This document shows positions 31,803 through 39,655 of a DNA stretch of 39,655 bases, piece by piece. The notes under the pieces are model-generated. The model was not told where the DNA came from. It saw nothing but the letters and a program-made list of their open reading frames with translations, and searched no databases. The translations under genes and the position numbers were made by a program. Positions within the stretch are counted from its first letter, which is position 1, and every line of letters begins with the position of its first letter. The stretch is from an uncultured Lachnospiraceae bacterium (GTDB lineage: Bacteria; Bacillota; Clostridia; Lachnospirales; Lachnospiraceae): the NCBI GenBank assembly GCA_902780465.1, contig CACZFV010000003.1:1-39655 (forward strand), read 5' to 3'.

Positions 31803-31847
31803 CTGTTCCGGCGGTCACTGTTCCGGCGGTCACTGTTCCGGCGGTCA
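31803..31847 (-). repeat. Three exact 15-bp repeats at the amidase stop codon
   Basis: CTGTTCCGGCGGTCA occurs three times in perfect tandem. On the minus strand each copy begins with TGA in the amidase reading frame, giving three stop codons spaced five codons apart, each separated by Pro-Pro-Glu-Gln. The rest of the 215-nt gap from 31630 to 31844 is AT-rich and holds no gene I can support. Confidence 0.9.
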
Positions 31848-32981
31848 CTGCCCCGTTTCCTGCCGGTTTCCCGCGCGGGAGAAGAACAGATCCACCCCGT
31901 CCGCCAGTCCTTCCGCGAGAAGCCCCAGCTGCTCCGGAGTGTGCGGTGAAACTCTGTCCCCCAGTTCAATATCCACGCTGGCCACACTGGAATAGGAAGT
32001 CTGTGTCAGATCCATATCAAGGGACCCGTCCGACCATATCTTCACGCCCCGGTTTCTCAGCCCCTCGATCAGGCTTTCTCCCAGCAGTTCGCTGATCTCC
32101 CAGGTGTCTTTGACAGGATCCATATTCTTGTAGCCGCCATTATCAGGGACCGACATGAAAAAGGCACCTTTGTCGCTTTCGGAGGAATCCCAGTGCAGTG
32201 CGATATGACAGTCCGCATAGCTGTTCGCCAGTACAGTCCGGGCGATGTTATCCAGCTGGACATCATCCGTCTCCCGGATCATCAGTACATTGTAGCCTCT
32301 GCCGATCAGGATATCCCTGAGGATCAGGGCTTCCTGCAGCGTCACCACAGGTTCCGGCGTGCCGTCCCTGAAAGTCATCCCGCCGCTGACTGCAGTGGCA
32401 GTCAGAGCTCCTGCTGCTGTGGACCCTCCCGTGACCTTGGGCGTTCCGTCAGGATGGCACTGCGTCTTCACAGATGCGCCTCCCCGGGTTCCGTGGCCTG
32501 CGTTTACACAGACAGTGAGCCCCCTGGCCCCCGGTCCGGAAACACGGTACAGGACTGCCGGATCTGTATGGATCTTCGAGTATTCCGCGAAACGAAGTTC
32601 TTCCGTAAATGGGATCAGCTCCGAAGCAACAACCGTCTGTTCTGCTGCGGTACTTTCTTCTGCCAGGGTGCTCTCCTCTTCCGGCACTGTGCCAACCGTG
32701 CTTTCAGGAACCTCAGCCGGCGCTTTCGTCTCGTTCGGAAGAGTGTCCGCGACGATCTTTGCCTGTCTCTCCTCTGTTTTCGTCTCCGCTCCTGCTTCCT
32801 GCTCCGGTTCTTCTTCCGGCTCCGTTTCTTTTTCTGCTTCAGCGGCTGTTTCCTCAGCTCTTCTTTCATTGCTCCGGTGTATCAGGATCCCTGCTGTTCC
32901 CGCTGCCAGTACCAGCAGGATGATCATTCCTGCAAGGACAGGGATCCGTGGATCCGAGCCTGCTTTTTTCCTGCTTCTCAA
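31845..32981 (-). CDS. N-acetylmuramoyl-L-alanine amidase (Amidase_3), membrane-anchored
   Basis: The 378-residue enzyme cuts the amide bond between MurNAc and the stem peptide. It starts at a TTG with GGGAGGA eight nt upstream. A transmembrane anchor (~14-34) is followed by an extremely Glu/Thr/Ala-rich linker (~40-120) and the Amidase_3 domain (~152-370). The zinc and catalytic residues are in VCVNAGHG (His163), TLQEALILRDIL (Glu217), CHIALHWDSS (His263) and VDIELGD (Glu339). It follows a terminator after the two-ribbon gene. The C-terminus is marked by a tandem stop repeat. It probably acts in wall turnover or in opening the wall for the envelope apparatus encoded around it. Confidence 0.93.
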   Translation of the reverse strand: MRSRKKAGSDPRIPVLAGMIILLVLAAGTAGILIHRSNERRAEETAAEAEKETEPEEEPEQEAGAETKTEERQAKIVADTLPNETKAPAEVPESTVGTVPEEESTLAEESTAAEQTVVASELIPFTEELRFAEYSKIHTDPAVLYRVSGPGARGLTVCVNAGHGTRGGASVKTQCHPDGTPKVTGGSTAAGALTATAVSGGMTFRDGTPEPVVTLQEALILRDILIGRGYNVLMIRETDDVQLDNIARTVLANSYADCHIALHWDSSESDKGAFFMSVPDNGGYKNMDPVKDTWEISELLGESLIEGLRNRGVKIWSDGSLDMDLTQTSYSSVASVDIELGDRVSPHTPEQLGLLAEGLADGVDLFFSRAGNRQETGQ

Positions 32982-33038
32982 CCCCTTTATCCTCCCATTT
33001 TGCCGCGTCCGGGCTTTTTTCCTCAGTTTGTCAGAAAA

Positions 33039-33056
33039 CGGCCTCCGAAGAGGCCG
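33039..33056 (-). terminator. Intrinsic terminator after the two-ribbon protein gene
   Basis: CGGCCTC (33039-33045) pairs with GAGGCCG (33050-33056) around a TTCG tetraloop on the minus strand, followed by GTTTTCTG. It lies between this gene and the amidase gene. Confidence 0.72.
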
Positions 33057-33064
33057 CTTTCCGT

Positions 33065-34912
33065 TCAGAAATTAATATTCTGCAACGATTCAAAGAACTC
33101 CATCAGATTCTCATTTTTCATGATCTCGTTTCCGAGTTCCTCGCCCAGTTCTGCAAGCTGTTCGTCAGTGTAATCCGTAATATCTGTCTTCTTACCTTCC
33201 GGCTTTGCGGCAGTACTCTTGGAGGAAACAGAAACATCCAGATCCAGGAGGCCGTCAGGCAGCTTCACGGAATACTGGCTGTCCTTTCCGTCGCCCTCCA
33301 CTGTGATCTCGGCGACGGTCTCTTTCCTGGAAATGACGTTGTAGGTTCCATAGCGGAAGCCAAAAACACTGTCTTTCTTGTCCGAGACCTCAAACTCGAC
33401 CACAGCCTTGTCCTCGTCTCCGATAAACCCGTCCTTTTTGCCGCTCTTGTCGGTCTTGCAGTGATAGATCTCCAGGTCATCGCGGCCGTCGAGCACATAG
33501 ACACCTTCTTCAAAAGAATCCTTATTGTCGGCTCTTTCGTAAGTAAACACCGGGTCCCCGTCTGCCACGATGCTGATCATACGGGTCTTGTCCCCCTGCA
33601 CAGCCACGATCCACTCCGGGATCTCGTCTTCATCCAGCTGGCCTGCCTCTTTTGCGGCTTCCTTGCAGGCATCAGCCATCTGATTGATCAGTTCACTGGA
33701 TGACTTTACTCTGGCGGACTGCGCGAATCCAGGCACCTCAAACATCTCATCCAGCCTCTTCTTCAGATCGTCGTCGCTTTTGATCTCAGAGGCGATATCC
33801 TTCATCAGCTGCTTCAGTTCATCCGGAGACGGATGCCAGGTATAGACTTTATATTTTCCTCTTGCTCCAAGGTGCTCAAGACGGACTTCCTTCTTCTCGA
33901 CTTTCAGGCTCTCTTTGGAGATCGCTCCCGCCAGGAGGGCGCCGTAGCGCTTCATCTCTTTATCATTGAATTCTTTGGAGCCCTGAAGCTTTTTGACATC
34001 CTCGGAAGTGATCGACATGTCCATGCCGTTTTTCTTCAGCAGTTTCGGCACGTTCATGGTGTAGCACTTATCCGTCACCTCAGGCATGGAAATGGATGCG
34101 GTCTCTCCTTCATATCCCACGTTCAGGCTGAGAAGATTGGTCCCCGAGACCTGAAGCACATAGTTCAAAAGGAGTGCTTCCCCTGTAGTATCCATTTTCA
34201 TCACCAGAGCACTGTCATCCACGATCTTCTGAGCATCCTTCGGGATCATGGAACTGGATCCTTTGATCGTGATGTCAGTGGAGATACCATTCGACATACT
34301 GTCCAGCAGATCCTGCAGCGGCTGGATCGCTTCATTAAAGACATCCGCATTTGCCTTAAGGAAACGCGCCTTGGGCGAGACCAGAAGCTTCGGCACAAAG
34401 ATGGCCAGAGCGGCGATCACAGCAATGACAGCAAGAACGCCGATAGCGATACCCAGTTTTTTCTTTTTGGGCTTTTCACCGCCGGAAGTGCCGTAAAACG
34501 CACCTCCCGGTGGTGTGCTCACCGGAGGAACCGCCCCGGCGCCTGAGCCTGCGTCCTCCCTGATATCCGAGCCGCATTCCGGGCAGAAAATAGCGTCCGG
34601 CGCGAGACGGGTGCCGCATTCCTTGCAGAACCTGCCCTCTTTCCCGGGTGCCTGCATCTTTACGGGCGGGGGCACCGGAGCTCCGCCCCACTGAGACTGC
34701 GCAGGAGGCTGCTGCCACTGGGGCTGCTGGGGCTGTGCCGGTGCCTGCTGCCAGTCTGGTTTCATGTGCGGCTGGAATTCCGTAACTTCCGGTACAGGGG
34801 GCTGCGCAGGAGCCTGCTGCTGTCCCTGGCCTGCGGGGGCCTTAGCTCCGCACTCGGGACAGAATACTGCGTTATCGTCCAGTCGGTTTCCACAGTTTCC
34901 GCAGAATTTCAT
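33065..34912 (-). CDS. Large single-pass protein with two zinc ribbons
   Basis: The ATG at 34912 has GGAGG eight nt upstream; the upstream in-frame GTG lacks a site. Of 615 residues, there are two double-CxxC ribbons (Cys4, 7, 18, 21 and Cys96, 99, 110, 113) separated by a Gln/Pro-rich linker, a Lys-rich stop, and one transmembrane helix (~153-174). The ~440-residue outer part is acidic and mixed alpha/beta with strands such as LLLNYVLQVSGTNLLSLNVGYEGE and YKVYTWHPSPDELKQL. It ends in an Asp/Glu-rich helix. I recognise no enzyme motif. It resembles Firmicutes zinc-ribbon envelope proteins of unknown function and is the second-largest ribbon protein in the run, after the kinase. Confidence 0.86.
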   Translation of the reverse strand: MKFCGNCGNRLDDNAVFCPECGAKAPAGQGQQQAPAQPPVPEVTEFQPHMKPDWQQAPAQPQQPQWQQPPAQSQWGGAPVPPPVKMQAPGKEGRFCKECGTRLAPDAIFCPECGSDIREDAGSGAGAVPPVSTPPGGAFYGTSGGEKPKKKKLGIAIGVLAVIAVIAALAIFVPKLLVSPKARFLKANADVFNEAIQPLQDLLDSMSNGISTDITIKGSSSMIPKDAQKIVDDSALVMKMDTTGEALLLNYVLQVSGTNLLSLNVGYEGETASISMPEVTDKCYTMNVPKLLKKNGMDMSITSEDVKKLQGSKEFNDKEMKRYGALLAGAISKESLKVEKKEVRLEHLGARGKYKVYTWHPSPDELKQLMKDIASEIKSDDDLKKRLDEMFEVPGFAQSARVKSSSELINQMADACKEAAKEAGQLDEDEIPEWIVAVQGDKTRMISIVADGDPVFTYERADNKDSFEEGVYVLDGRDDLEIYHCKTDKSGKKDGFIGDEDKAVVEFEVSDKKDSVFGFRYGTYNVISRKETVAEITVEGDGKDSQYSVKLPDGLLDLDVSVSSKSTAAKPEGKKTDITDYTDEQLAELGEELGNEIMKNENLMEFFESLQNINF

Positions 34913-34981
34913 ATGCTTTTCCTCCACTGTCAGATTTCAGATCCAATATCATCATATCACGTGCACATAAAAACATAAATA

Positions 34982-37375
34982 TCAGTTCGAAGAACTGCGT
35001 GCGATACTGATCCCGCCGCATAAGAATCCTCCGCCGATCAGGACGGCATATCCTGCGGCGCTGCCTGCTTCGGCGGCCAGGGCCGCACCGACCGGAGAGA
35101 GCCGCACCAGACCCGCCAGCTGCGGGGCAGCCGCGGCCACGTCCATGAAGCACCCTCCCAGAATACAGAGCAGCACGGAAAGATAGCACGCAAGGCCGTC
35201 GATCCTTCCCTCCGATGCGGTGAAACTGGAGATCATCAGTCCGAAGCAGCTCACAAAAAAGCTGAAGCACACCAGAATGACCGCCTTCTGCGGAGACAGT
35301 CCCGATCCCGCGATAAACAGAAGCCCCGGGACCAGGCAGGCTGCGGCAAGAGCGAGAATATCGCTGCCGGAAGAAAGGATCAGACCTCCCGGGATGGTCC
35401 GCATCCTGAAAGCGATCTGGCGGCTTTCCGCGCTTCCGCTGAAATCTGCGAGAAGAAGCCCCAGCATCAGGATCAGGAACCACAAAAAGGTGATGCGTTC
35501 CGGTACAAAAGGATCCTTCGGCGCCGCTCCCCCTTCTTCGAAGGCTCTCATCGGCGGCGGCAGTTCTTTCCTCATCTTTCTGATGGTACTGTCCAGCGCC
35601 TCCAGTTCTTCACCGGAAAGCTTTCTCCCCAGTCTCTCTTCCGCAAGAAGAACGGCATCCTCCCGGGTCCTTCTGATGGTGACAGCTCCGGCGATCATCT
35701 CCCGCACACTCTGCTCTGTGGAGACGCCGGACGCCGCCTGATACATGAGGCCGATGTCACCGTCCGCTTCCAGTGTTTCCTCAAATCCTTCCGGGATCAG
35801 AAGAAGGCCTTCCGCCCCCTCTGTCAGAAGTCTGAGCCGCGCTTTTTCCGCAGGGACGATCTGCAGGGAAAGACCTTCTGTCTGCCGCAGTTCTTCCAGC
35901 AGTCCCTCCGACGCTTCCGTCCGGTCCAGATCCGCGGCATAGACGCGGATCAGATCGCCGTCTTTCTTTTCTGTCACGGCAGACACTGATCCCAGGAGAA
36001 ACGCCGCAGCAGCGAGGACCACAAGCCACCCCGGATACCCGCCCAGATTCTTCAGTTTAAGAGATGTGACGACAGGGAGCCTGAAAAGGAGCGGTGTCCT
36101 GCCGGATGCAGCGGCTGGTCCGCCGCCGGGTCCGGCATTCCTCCCCGGAACACTCCGGATCTCTGTAAAGTTCCTTCTGAAGATCCAGGCAGCATTGGCA
36201 AGAAGGCACTCTGCCGCTGTCTTCAGCAGGATGGTGAAGAACAGAGGAAGAAGCTCTCCCCAGCTGAGACTGGAGTGTGCCGCTTCCAGCACAGCGTAGG
36301 AATGGAAGGGCAGCGTCAGTCTGCCCAGTCTTTCCGGCAGGCCCGGGCTCAGGATGCAGGGCCACAGTTTCCCGCTGAGAAGCACAGAGGCAGCCAGGAT
36401 CAGAACGCCTGCGCGCTGGGTCAGCGCCGCTGTGCCGCAGCATTCACAGACGAACCATGCTCCGGCAAAGGCGGAGCACTCGAGAAGAATAAAAGATACC
36501 GCCGCGCGGAGCCAGCTCCCCGGAGGGAGCAGGGCAAACATAAAGAGCATCAGAGGAAGACAGGTCAGAAGGACGATCAGCAGCTTCGACAGCAGTGCCC
36601 CCTTCGCGCCGCAGCCAATGGCTTTCATGCGGTCCGTCACTCCCAGGGAGCGCTCCTCCGGCAGAGTCTTCACTGCCATCAGGGAAAACCCGAACAGGAT
36701 CATCGGTATGACGACCGCCAGAATGCGGCGAAGAAGCATGCCTCCGACCGATGTGATCAGGCTTTCGTCCTCCTCCGGGTCCAGGATGACGTTCTGACGG
36801 CTCAGGGCATATTTGAGAATGGAACGCGAACTGACCGCGTACATATCATCCTTCTGCTCCTGGGACAGTTCCGTGCCGTACATCCAGTGATACAGTCCCC
36901 AGGTGGAGGCCTCACTGGAACTCACGATCTGAAGCACCGAATCCAGCATGGAATGCAGCAGCACCGCCGGCAGACCCGCCTCCCGGTTCAGGATGAGTTC
37001 CACAGGACTGTCTTCCGCCCTGTACATGGCGTAGAAGTAATCCTTCGGGATCACAAGAACACCGGCAGCCCCGTCTCTGAGGGCGTCAAGAGGATCGTCC
37101 GTATCCTCCAGCACCCTGACTTCCGAAAACTGGTCCACTGCCTTCAGCTGGGAGACCAGCGTCCTGGACATGATGGTGTGGTCGTGATCTTGGATCGCGA
37201 TGGGAAAAGCCTGCAGAAAATCTCCTTTCTCCAGGACTTTTCCTCCCAGAAGAAAAGCTCCGATCAAAATAAACGGGATCAGGACCGTCAGAAGTCCCGC
37301 CGCGCTGAAAAACAGTTTAAAATCCTTGTACAGCATTGCGGGGAACGATGTTCCCCCGGATCCCTGCCCCTTCAT
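34982..37375 (-). CDS. ABC-2-type exporter permease, tandem-fused halves
   Basis: The 797-residue protein has two ABC-2-type permease units. Each has one N-terminal membrane helix (first ~25-45, second ~430-450), a ~150-residue extracytoplasmic domain, and a block of five or so helices (first ~210-390, second ~625-795). The first outer domain contains GAAGVLVIPKDYFYAM and the second GAEGLLLIPEGFEETL, which shows an internal duplication. The arrangement resembles the ABC2_membrane_3 family, normally one unit per protein, which exports small molecules, lipids or peptides. It overlaps the ATPase stop by 4 nt (ATGA), so the two are translationally coupled. Substrate unknown. Confidence 0.87.
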   Translation of the reverse strand: MKGQGSGGTSFPAMLYKDFKLFFSAAGLLTVLIPFILIGAFLLGGKVLEKGDFLQAFPIAIQDHDHTIMSRTLVSQLKAVDQFSEVRVLEDTDDPLDALRDGAAGVLVIPKDYFYAMYRAEDSPVELILNREAGLPAVLLHSMLDSVLQIVSSSEASTWGLYHWMYGTELSQEQKDDMYAVSSRSILKYALSRQNVILDPEEDESLITSVGGMLLRRILAVVIPMILFGFSLMAVKTLPEERSLGVTDRMKAIGCGAKGALLSKLLIVLLTCLPLMLFMFALLPPGSWLRAAVSFILLECSAFAGAWFVCECCGTAALTQRAGVLILAASVLLSGKLWPCILSPGLPERLGRLTLPFHSYAVLEAAHSSLSWGELLPLFFTILLKTAAECLLANAAWIFRRNFTEIRSVPGRNAGPGGGPAAASGRTPLLFRLPVVTSLKLKNLGGYPGWLVVLAAAAFLLGSVSAVTEKKDGDLIRVYAADLDRTEASEGLLEELRQTEGLSLQIVPAEKARLRLLTEGAEGLLLIPEGFEETLEADGDIGLMYQAASGVSTEQSVREMIAGAVTIRRTREDAVLLAEERLGRKLSGEELEALDSTIRKMRKELPPPMRAFEEGGAAPKDPFVPERITFLWFLILMLGLLLADFSGSAESRQIAFRMRTIPGGLILSSGSDILALAAACLVPGLLFIAGSGLSPQKAVILVCFSFFVSCFGLMISSFTASEGRIDGLACYLSVLLCILGGCFMDVAAAAPQLAGLVRLSPVGAALAAEAGSAAGYAVLIGGGFLCGGISIARSSSN

Positions 37376-38022
37376 GGCATTTCCCTCAGAGATCCGTCTT
37401 TCAGAGTCAGAATGCGGTCAGCAATGCTTTCCAGTTCCCCGAAGCGGTGGCTGATGATGACCACACTGCATCCGTGATTCCTCACACGGCGGATGAGCTC
37501 CAGTATCATGCCCGCCGAAGCATCGTCCGCGCCGACCGTAGGCTCATCCAGCAGGAGCAGCCGCGGCGTATACATCAGAGCTGTGGCGAGATGAAGTCTC
37601 CGCTTCATGCCTCCGGAATAGGTCCTGACCCGGAGTTTTCCCTTTTCCAAAAGGCCTGTCTGCTTCAGAAGCCATTCACTTCTGGTACGGATCGCCCTGG
37701 CAGGCATTCCGCCTGCGATCCCCCAGAACTTCAGGTTCTCAAAGCCGGTCAGGTCCTGGTAAAGAGACATGTCCTGAGGCACATAGCCGATGCACCCCTT
37801 TACCCCTTCCGCGTATCTCACCGCGCCGCTGTCGGGGCGGATCAGGCCGCCGGTCACTGAAAGCAGCGTACTCTTTCCTGAACCGTTCTCACCCCGTATC
37901 CCGATGATCTCGCCCTCTGCAATGGAAAGGCTGATCCCGTTCAATACGGGGAAAGACTGGGAAGCGTACTGCTTCCTGACGCTGTCCAGTGTACATATGA
38001 TCTGTCTGTCATCTCCTGCCAT
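37372..38022 (-). CDS. ABC transporter ATP-binding protein
   Basis: A 216-residue ABC ATPase. The ATG at 38022 is chosen because AAGGAG lies eight nt upstream; an earlier in-frame ATG would overlap the carboxypeptidase gene. Motifs in order are Walker A GENGSGKST, Q-loop YVPQDM, signature YSGGMKRR, Walker B LLLLDEPT and the switch His in IISHR. It pairs with the tandem permease, whose start overlaps its stop. With two permease halves in one polypeptide, a homodimer of this ATPase would complete the exporter. It begins 17 nt after the M14 carboxypeptidase. Confidence 0.95.
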   Translation of the reverse strand: MAGDDRQIICTLDSVRKQYASQSFPVLNGISLSIAEGEIIGIRGENGSGKSTLLSVTGGLIRPDSGAVRYAEGVKGCIGYVPQDMSLYQDLTGFENLKFWGIAGGMPARAIRTRSEWLLKQTGLLEKGKLRVRTYSGGMKRRLHLATALMYTPRLLLLDEPTVGADDASAGMILELIRRVRNHGCSVVIISHRFGELESIADRILTLKDGSLREMP

Positions 38023-38039
38023 TGGAGGTTCTCCTTTTT

Positions 38040-39089
38040 TCAATGCAGTGAGAACAGTGTTTCCATCCACACATCCTTGTTCCGGAGGATCATATCCGGC
38101 AGCTGGGATGCGGGAAGCGGACAGGTCCCGCTGCCCACTTCTACCGTGAGGCTCGGGATCCCCAGCTTCTCAATGGCCCAGTCCTTGTAGCCGGCAGGAT
38201 CCAGCTTCTGGTAGTTCGCGTCCTCGGGGTATCCGGTGACGGCGGAAATGGCGTCCGCGAAGGCTTTTGTTTCGTCCAGCAGACTGCCCTGCTGCCCGAA
38301 GTACCAGTAGATCACCCCGCCCTGCTCGTGATAGCTGATGGTCCTCTTGAATGGATACCGCAGCGTCAGCTCCGCAAAAGCCGCGGCTTCCGTCGTGCAG
38401 AGGGGTGATGTCCCTTTGTAGTGATCTGATGAGGGATGTCCGGCGGGATCCTTGTATTCCGCCCAGCGTCCGTCAAACTGCCGGTTCAGGTCCACGCCCT
38501 CGGCATTCGCCTTCCACCGCAGGTAATACTGGGCTGAACCGCCGCCGTCCAGCGCCGCGATCTCGTTCACTTTCCGCCGGGCAGCTTCCGTATGGAGCGC
38601 CTGAGGCCCCAGCTGGCTGATGGTCACGCCGTCCGGATTCGCGAGAGGCAGCACGTGGATCGCCGTGTCCTGCATCAGTTCCGCAAGGCTCACGCCCTTA
38701 TAGGATGCAGTTCCGCTTTCCAGCGCCTCAAGAAAAGCGATGGTCTGTTTCATGACCAGCTGGGATGTCATATATTCCCTGGCGTGGATCGCTCCCATGA
38801 TCAGCACATGTTTCGCGGCTTTCACATCCCCGATCAGGAGATGGGGGACCTGGCGTCCGTCAAAGGTCGTGCAGAGACTGTCCGCAGCGATGATGCCGGG
38901 GTACCGTTCCGCCAGCCCCAGACAGTCCAGGACCACATCTTCATAAAGATAAGGCTGCTGCGTATCGACACGCCACGGCCCGGAATTGCCGGGAAGCTTT
39001 ACAGCGGCAGTCGCCGCGGCTGCAGGACACGCCCCGGCGAAGCAGAACATCACACCGAGGACCGCGGTCAGTAAGACAATCTTTTTCAC
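38040..39089 (-). CDS. Secreted M14-family zinc carboxypeptidase
   Basis: The 349-residue protein starts at a GTG with AGGAGG seven nt upstream and has a signal peptide ending near PAAAA (~26). The M14 zinc site is HAREY (His102, Glu105) with His254 in ISYHEQGG. The substrate-binding Asn-Arg is in GVDLNRQF, NPDGV is the conserved loop, and the catalytic Glu is in LTVEVGSG (Glu317). M14 members of this kind in Firmicutes are often gamma-D-glutamyl-diaminopimelate peptidases acting on peptidoglycan stems, which fits the nearby amidase; peptide digestion is the alternative. It is followed closely by the ABC genes. Confidence 0.93.
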   Translation of the reverse strand: MKKIVLLTAVLGVMFCFAGACPAAAATAAVKLPGNSGPWRVDTQQPYLYEDVVLDCLGLAERYPGIIAADSLCTTFDGRQVPHLLIGDVKAAKHVLIMGAIHAREYMTSQLVMKQTIAFLEALESGTASYKGVSLAELMQDTAIHVLPLANPDGVTISQLGPQALHTEAARRKVNEIAALDGGGSAQYYLRWKANAEGVDLNRQFDGRWAEYKDPAGHPSSDHYKGTSPLCTTEAAAFAELTLRYPFKRTISYHEQGGVIYWYFGQQGSLLDETKAFADAISAVTGYPEDANYQKLDPAGYKDWAIEKLGIPSLTVEVGSGTCPLPASQLPDMILRNKDVWMETLFSLH

Positions 39090-39163
39090 GTTTCATCCTC
39101 CTGCTGTTTTATTCCATGTTTTCAGAACAGCGTTTTCCGGTAACTCTCCTGCCTTGCGGCCCG

Positions 39164-39655
39164 TCATCTCACAGCCTGGAGATACTGGCCCAGGGCAAAC
39201 CCGATACTCCCCTGATACTCCACCAGGCAGAACCCGCCCGGCGCGCTGTCCAGCCAGGTGACGGAAGCGCCCAGCGGGATCGTCGTGATCCTTTCCGCGC
39301 TGGTGGACGGAGCTGTCCTGAGAGAGATCCATTCATTGCAGTTCACGACCTGCATCAGGACACCGGAGGTCTGCGCTGCAGACCCGGTCATGACAGCATG
39401 CCCGGTCTCCTGTATGGCCGGATACGAATCGTCCGGCATGACCGCCGGCAGAGTCAGCGGTTCCCCCGTCGGCCATTCCGCGGCCTTTGTTCCCGCAGCC
39501 TGCATCAGCATTGCCTGGGTCTCTGCTGCCGGCGTCTCAGCTGTCTTTTCCGTTTTTTCTGCTGCTGTCTTTTCCGCTGTCTCTGCTTTTTTTGTCTTCC
39601 GTTTTTTATTCTCGTCCTTATCCTTCCCGGAGGTCACATCGTAACCACTGACTCC
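39164..39655 (-). CDS. Bacterial SH3-domain protein, 5' end outside the window
   Basis: The reading frame is open to the window edge, so the start lies beyond 39655. The visible ~163 residues begin with a Lys/Glu-rich, then Thr/Ala/Glu-rich low-complexity segment. The last ~60 residues are a bacterial SH3-like domain (ISLRTAPSTSAERITTIPLGASV, GGFCLVEYQGSIGFALGQYL). Such domains commonly bind cell-wall peptides in secreted hydrolases or scaffolds. It lies 74 nt before the M14 carboxypeptidase. A GTG at 39637 exists in frame but has no supporting ribosome binding site and is probably internal. Confidence 0.8.
   Translation of the reverse strand, partial: GVSGYDVTSGKDKDENKKRKTKKAETAEKTAAEKTEKTAETPAAETQAMLMQAAGTKAAEWPTGEPLTLPAVMPDDSYPAIQETGHAVMTGSAAQTSGVLMQVVNCNEWISLRTAPSTSAERITTIPLGASVTWLDSAPGGFCLVEYQGSIGFALGQYLQAVR

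Noticed and set aside
36275..37477. 400-codon plus-strand frame opposite the ABC permease
   Set aside because: Composition is that of a shadow (Gln/His/Arg-rich), and the permease and its ATPase overlap in the opposite direction with clear motifs.

Overview
The window looks like chromosomal DNA of a moderately GC-rich Clostridia member, most likely Lachnospiraceae. This is inferred from the Firmicutes-type T-box leaders, strong AAGGAGG ribosome binding sites, occasional GTG/TTG starts, and the gene content (ThiW, Ald, TrpB2-type TrpB, large IleS, zinc-ribbon/DUF975/DUF4234 proteins). Almost all genes lie on the minus strand. The exceptions are thiW-thiM and a small gene plus HU near 9.5-10.3 kb.

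Region 1 (1-9.4 kb) is housekeeping and metabolism. A consensus promoter and a THI-box-like attenuator precede thiW-thiM (thiazole uptake and kinase). They converge on a tenI-like gene, which sits downstream of a secreted protein with an internal duplication. Then come alanine dehydrogenase, a small secreted Trp-rich wall-binding-like protein, an MscS channel fused to an RsbW/GHKL-like domain, and a stand-alone TrpB2 under a Trp T-box (specifier UGG). A small PepSY-like secreted protein follows.

Region 2 (9.5-18.9 kb) holds a small conserved gene, HU, a YfcE-type phosphoesterase translationally coupled to a 2-hydroxyacyl-CoA-dehydratase-activator-like protein, glycogen phosphorylase, and IleRS under an Ile T-box (specifier AUC). 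glgP starts 3 nt after ileS stops. An orphan RsbW-like ATPase follows.

Region 3 (19.0-39.6 kb, all minus strand) is an envelope/accessory island. One likely three-gene operon encodes a lipoprotein, a GHSKGG lipase with a C-terminal WXG/LXG-like helical region (the reverse domain order reported for the type VII-secreted lipase TslA), and a TPR/MORN-like lipoprotein. Upstream is a run of membrane proteins that mostly carry the same double-CxxC zinc ribbon: a Ser/Thr kinase, a TPR/VCBS-like protein, a polytopic protein, DUF975, a rhomboid protease, a DUF4234 protein and a large two-ribbon protein. A Nif11-like small protein lies inside this run. A cell-wall amidase, an ABC exporter with a tandem-duplicated permease, an M14 carboxypeptidase and a truncated SH3 protein complete it. 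No EssC, YukD/EsaB or FHA core genes are visible, so a link to type VII secretion is inference.

All calls are from reading the sequence; no database search was run.
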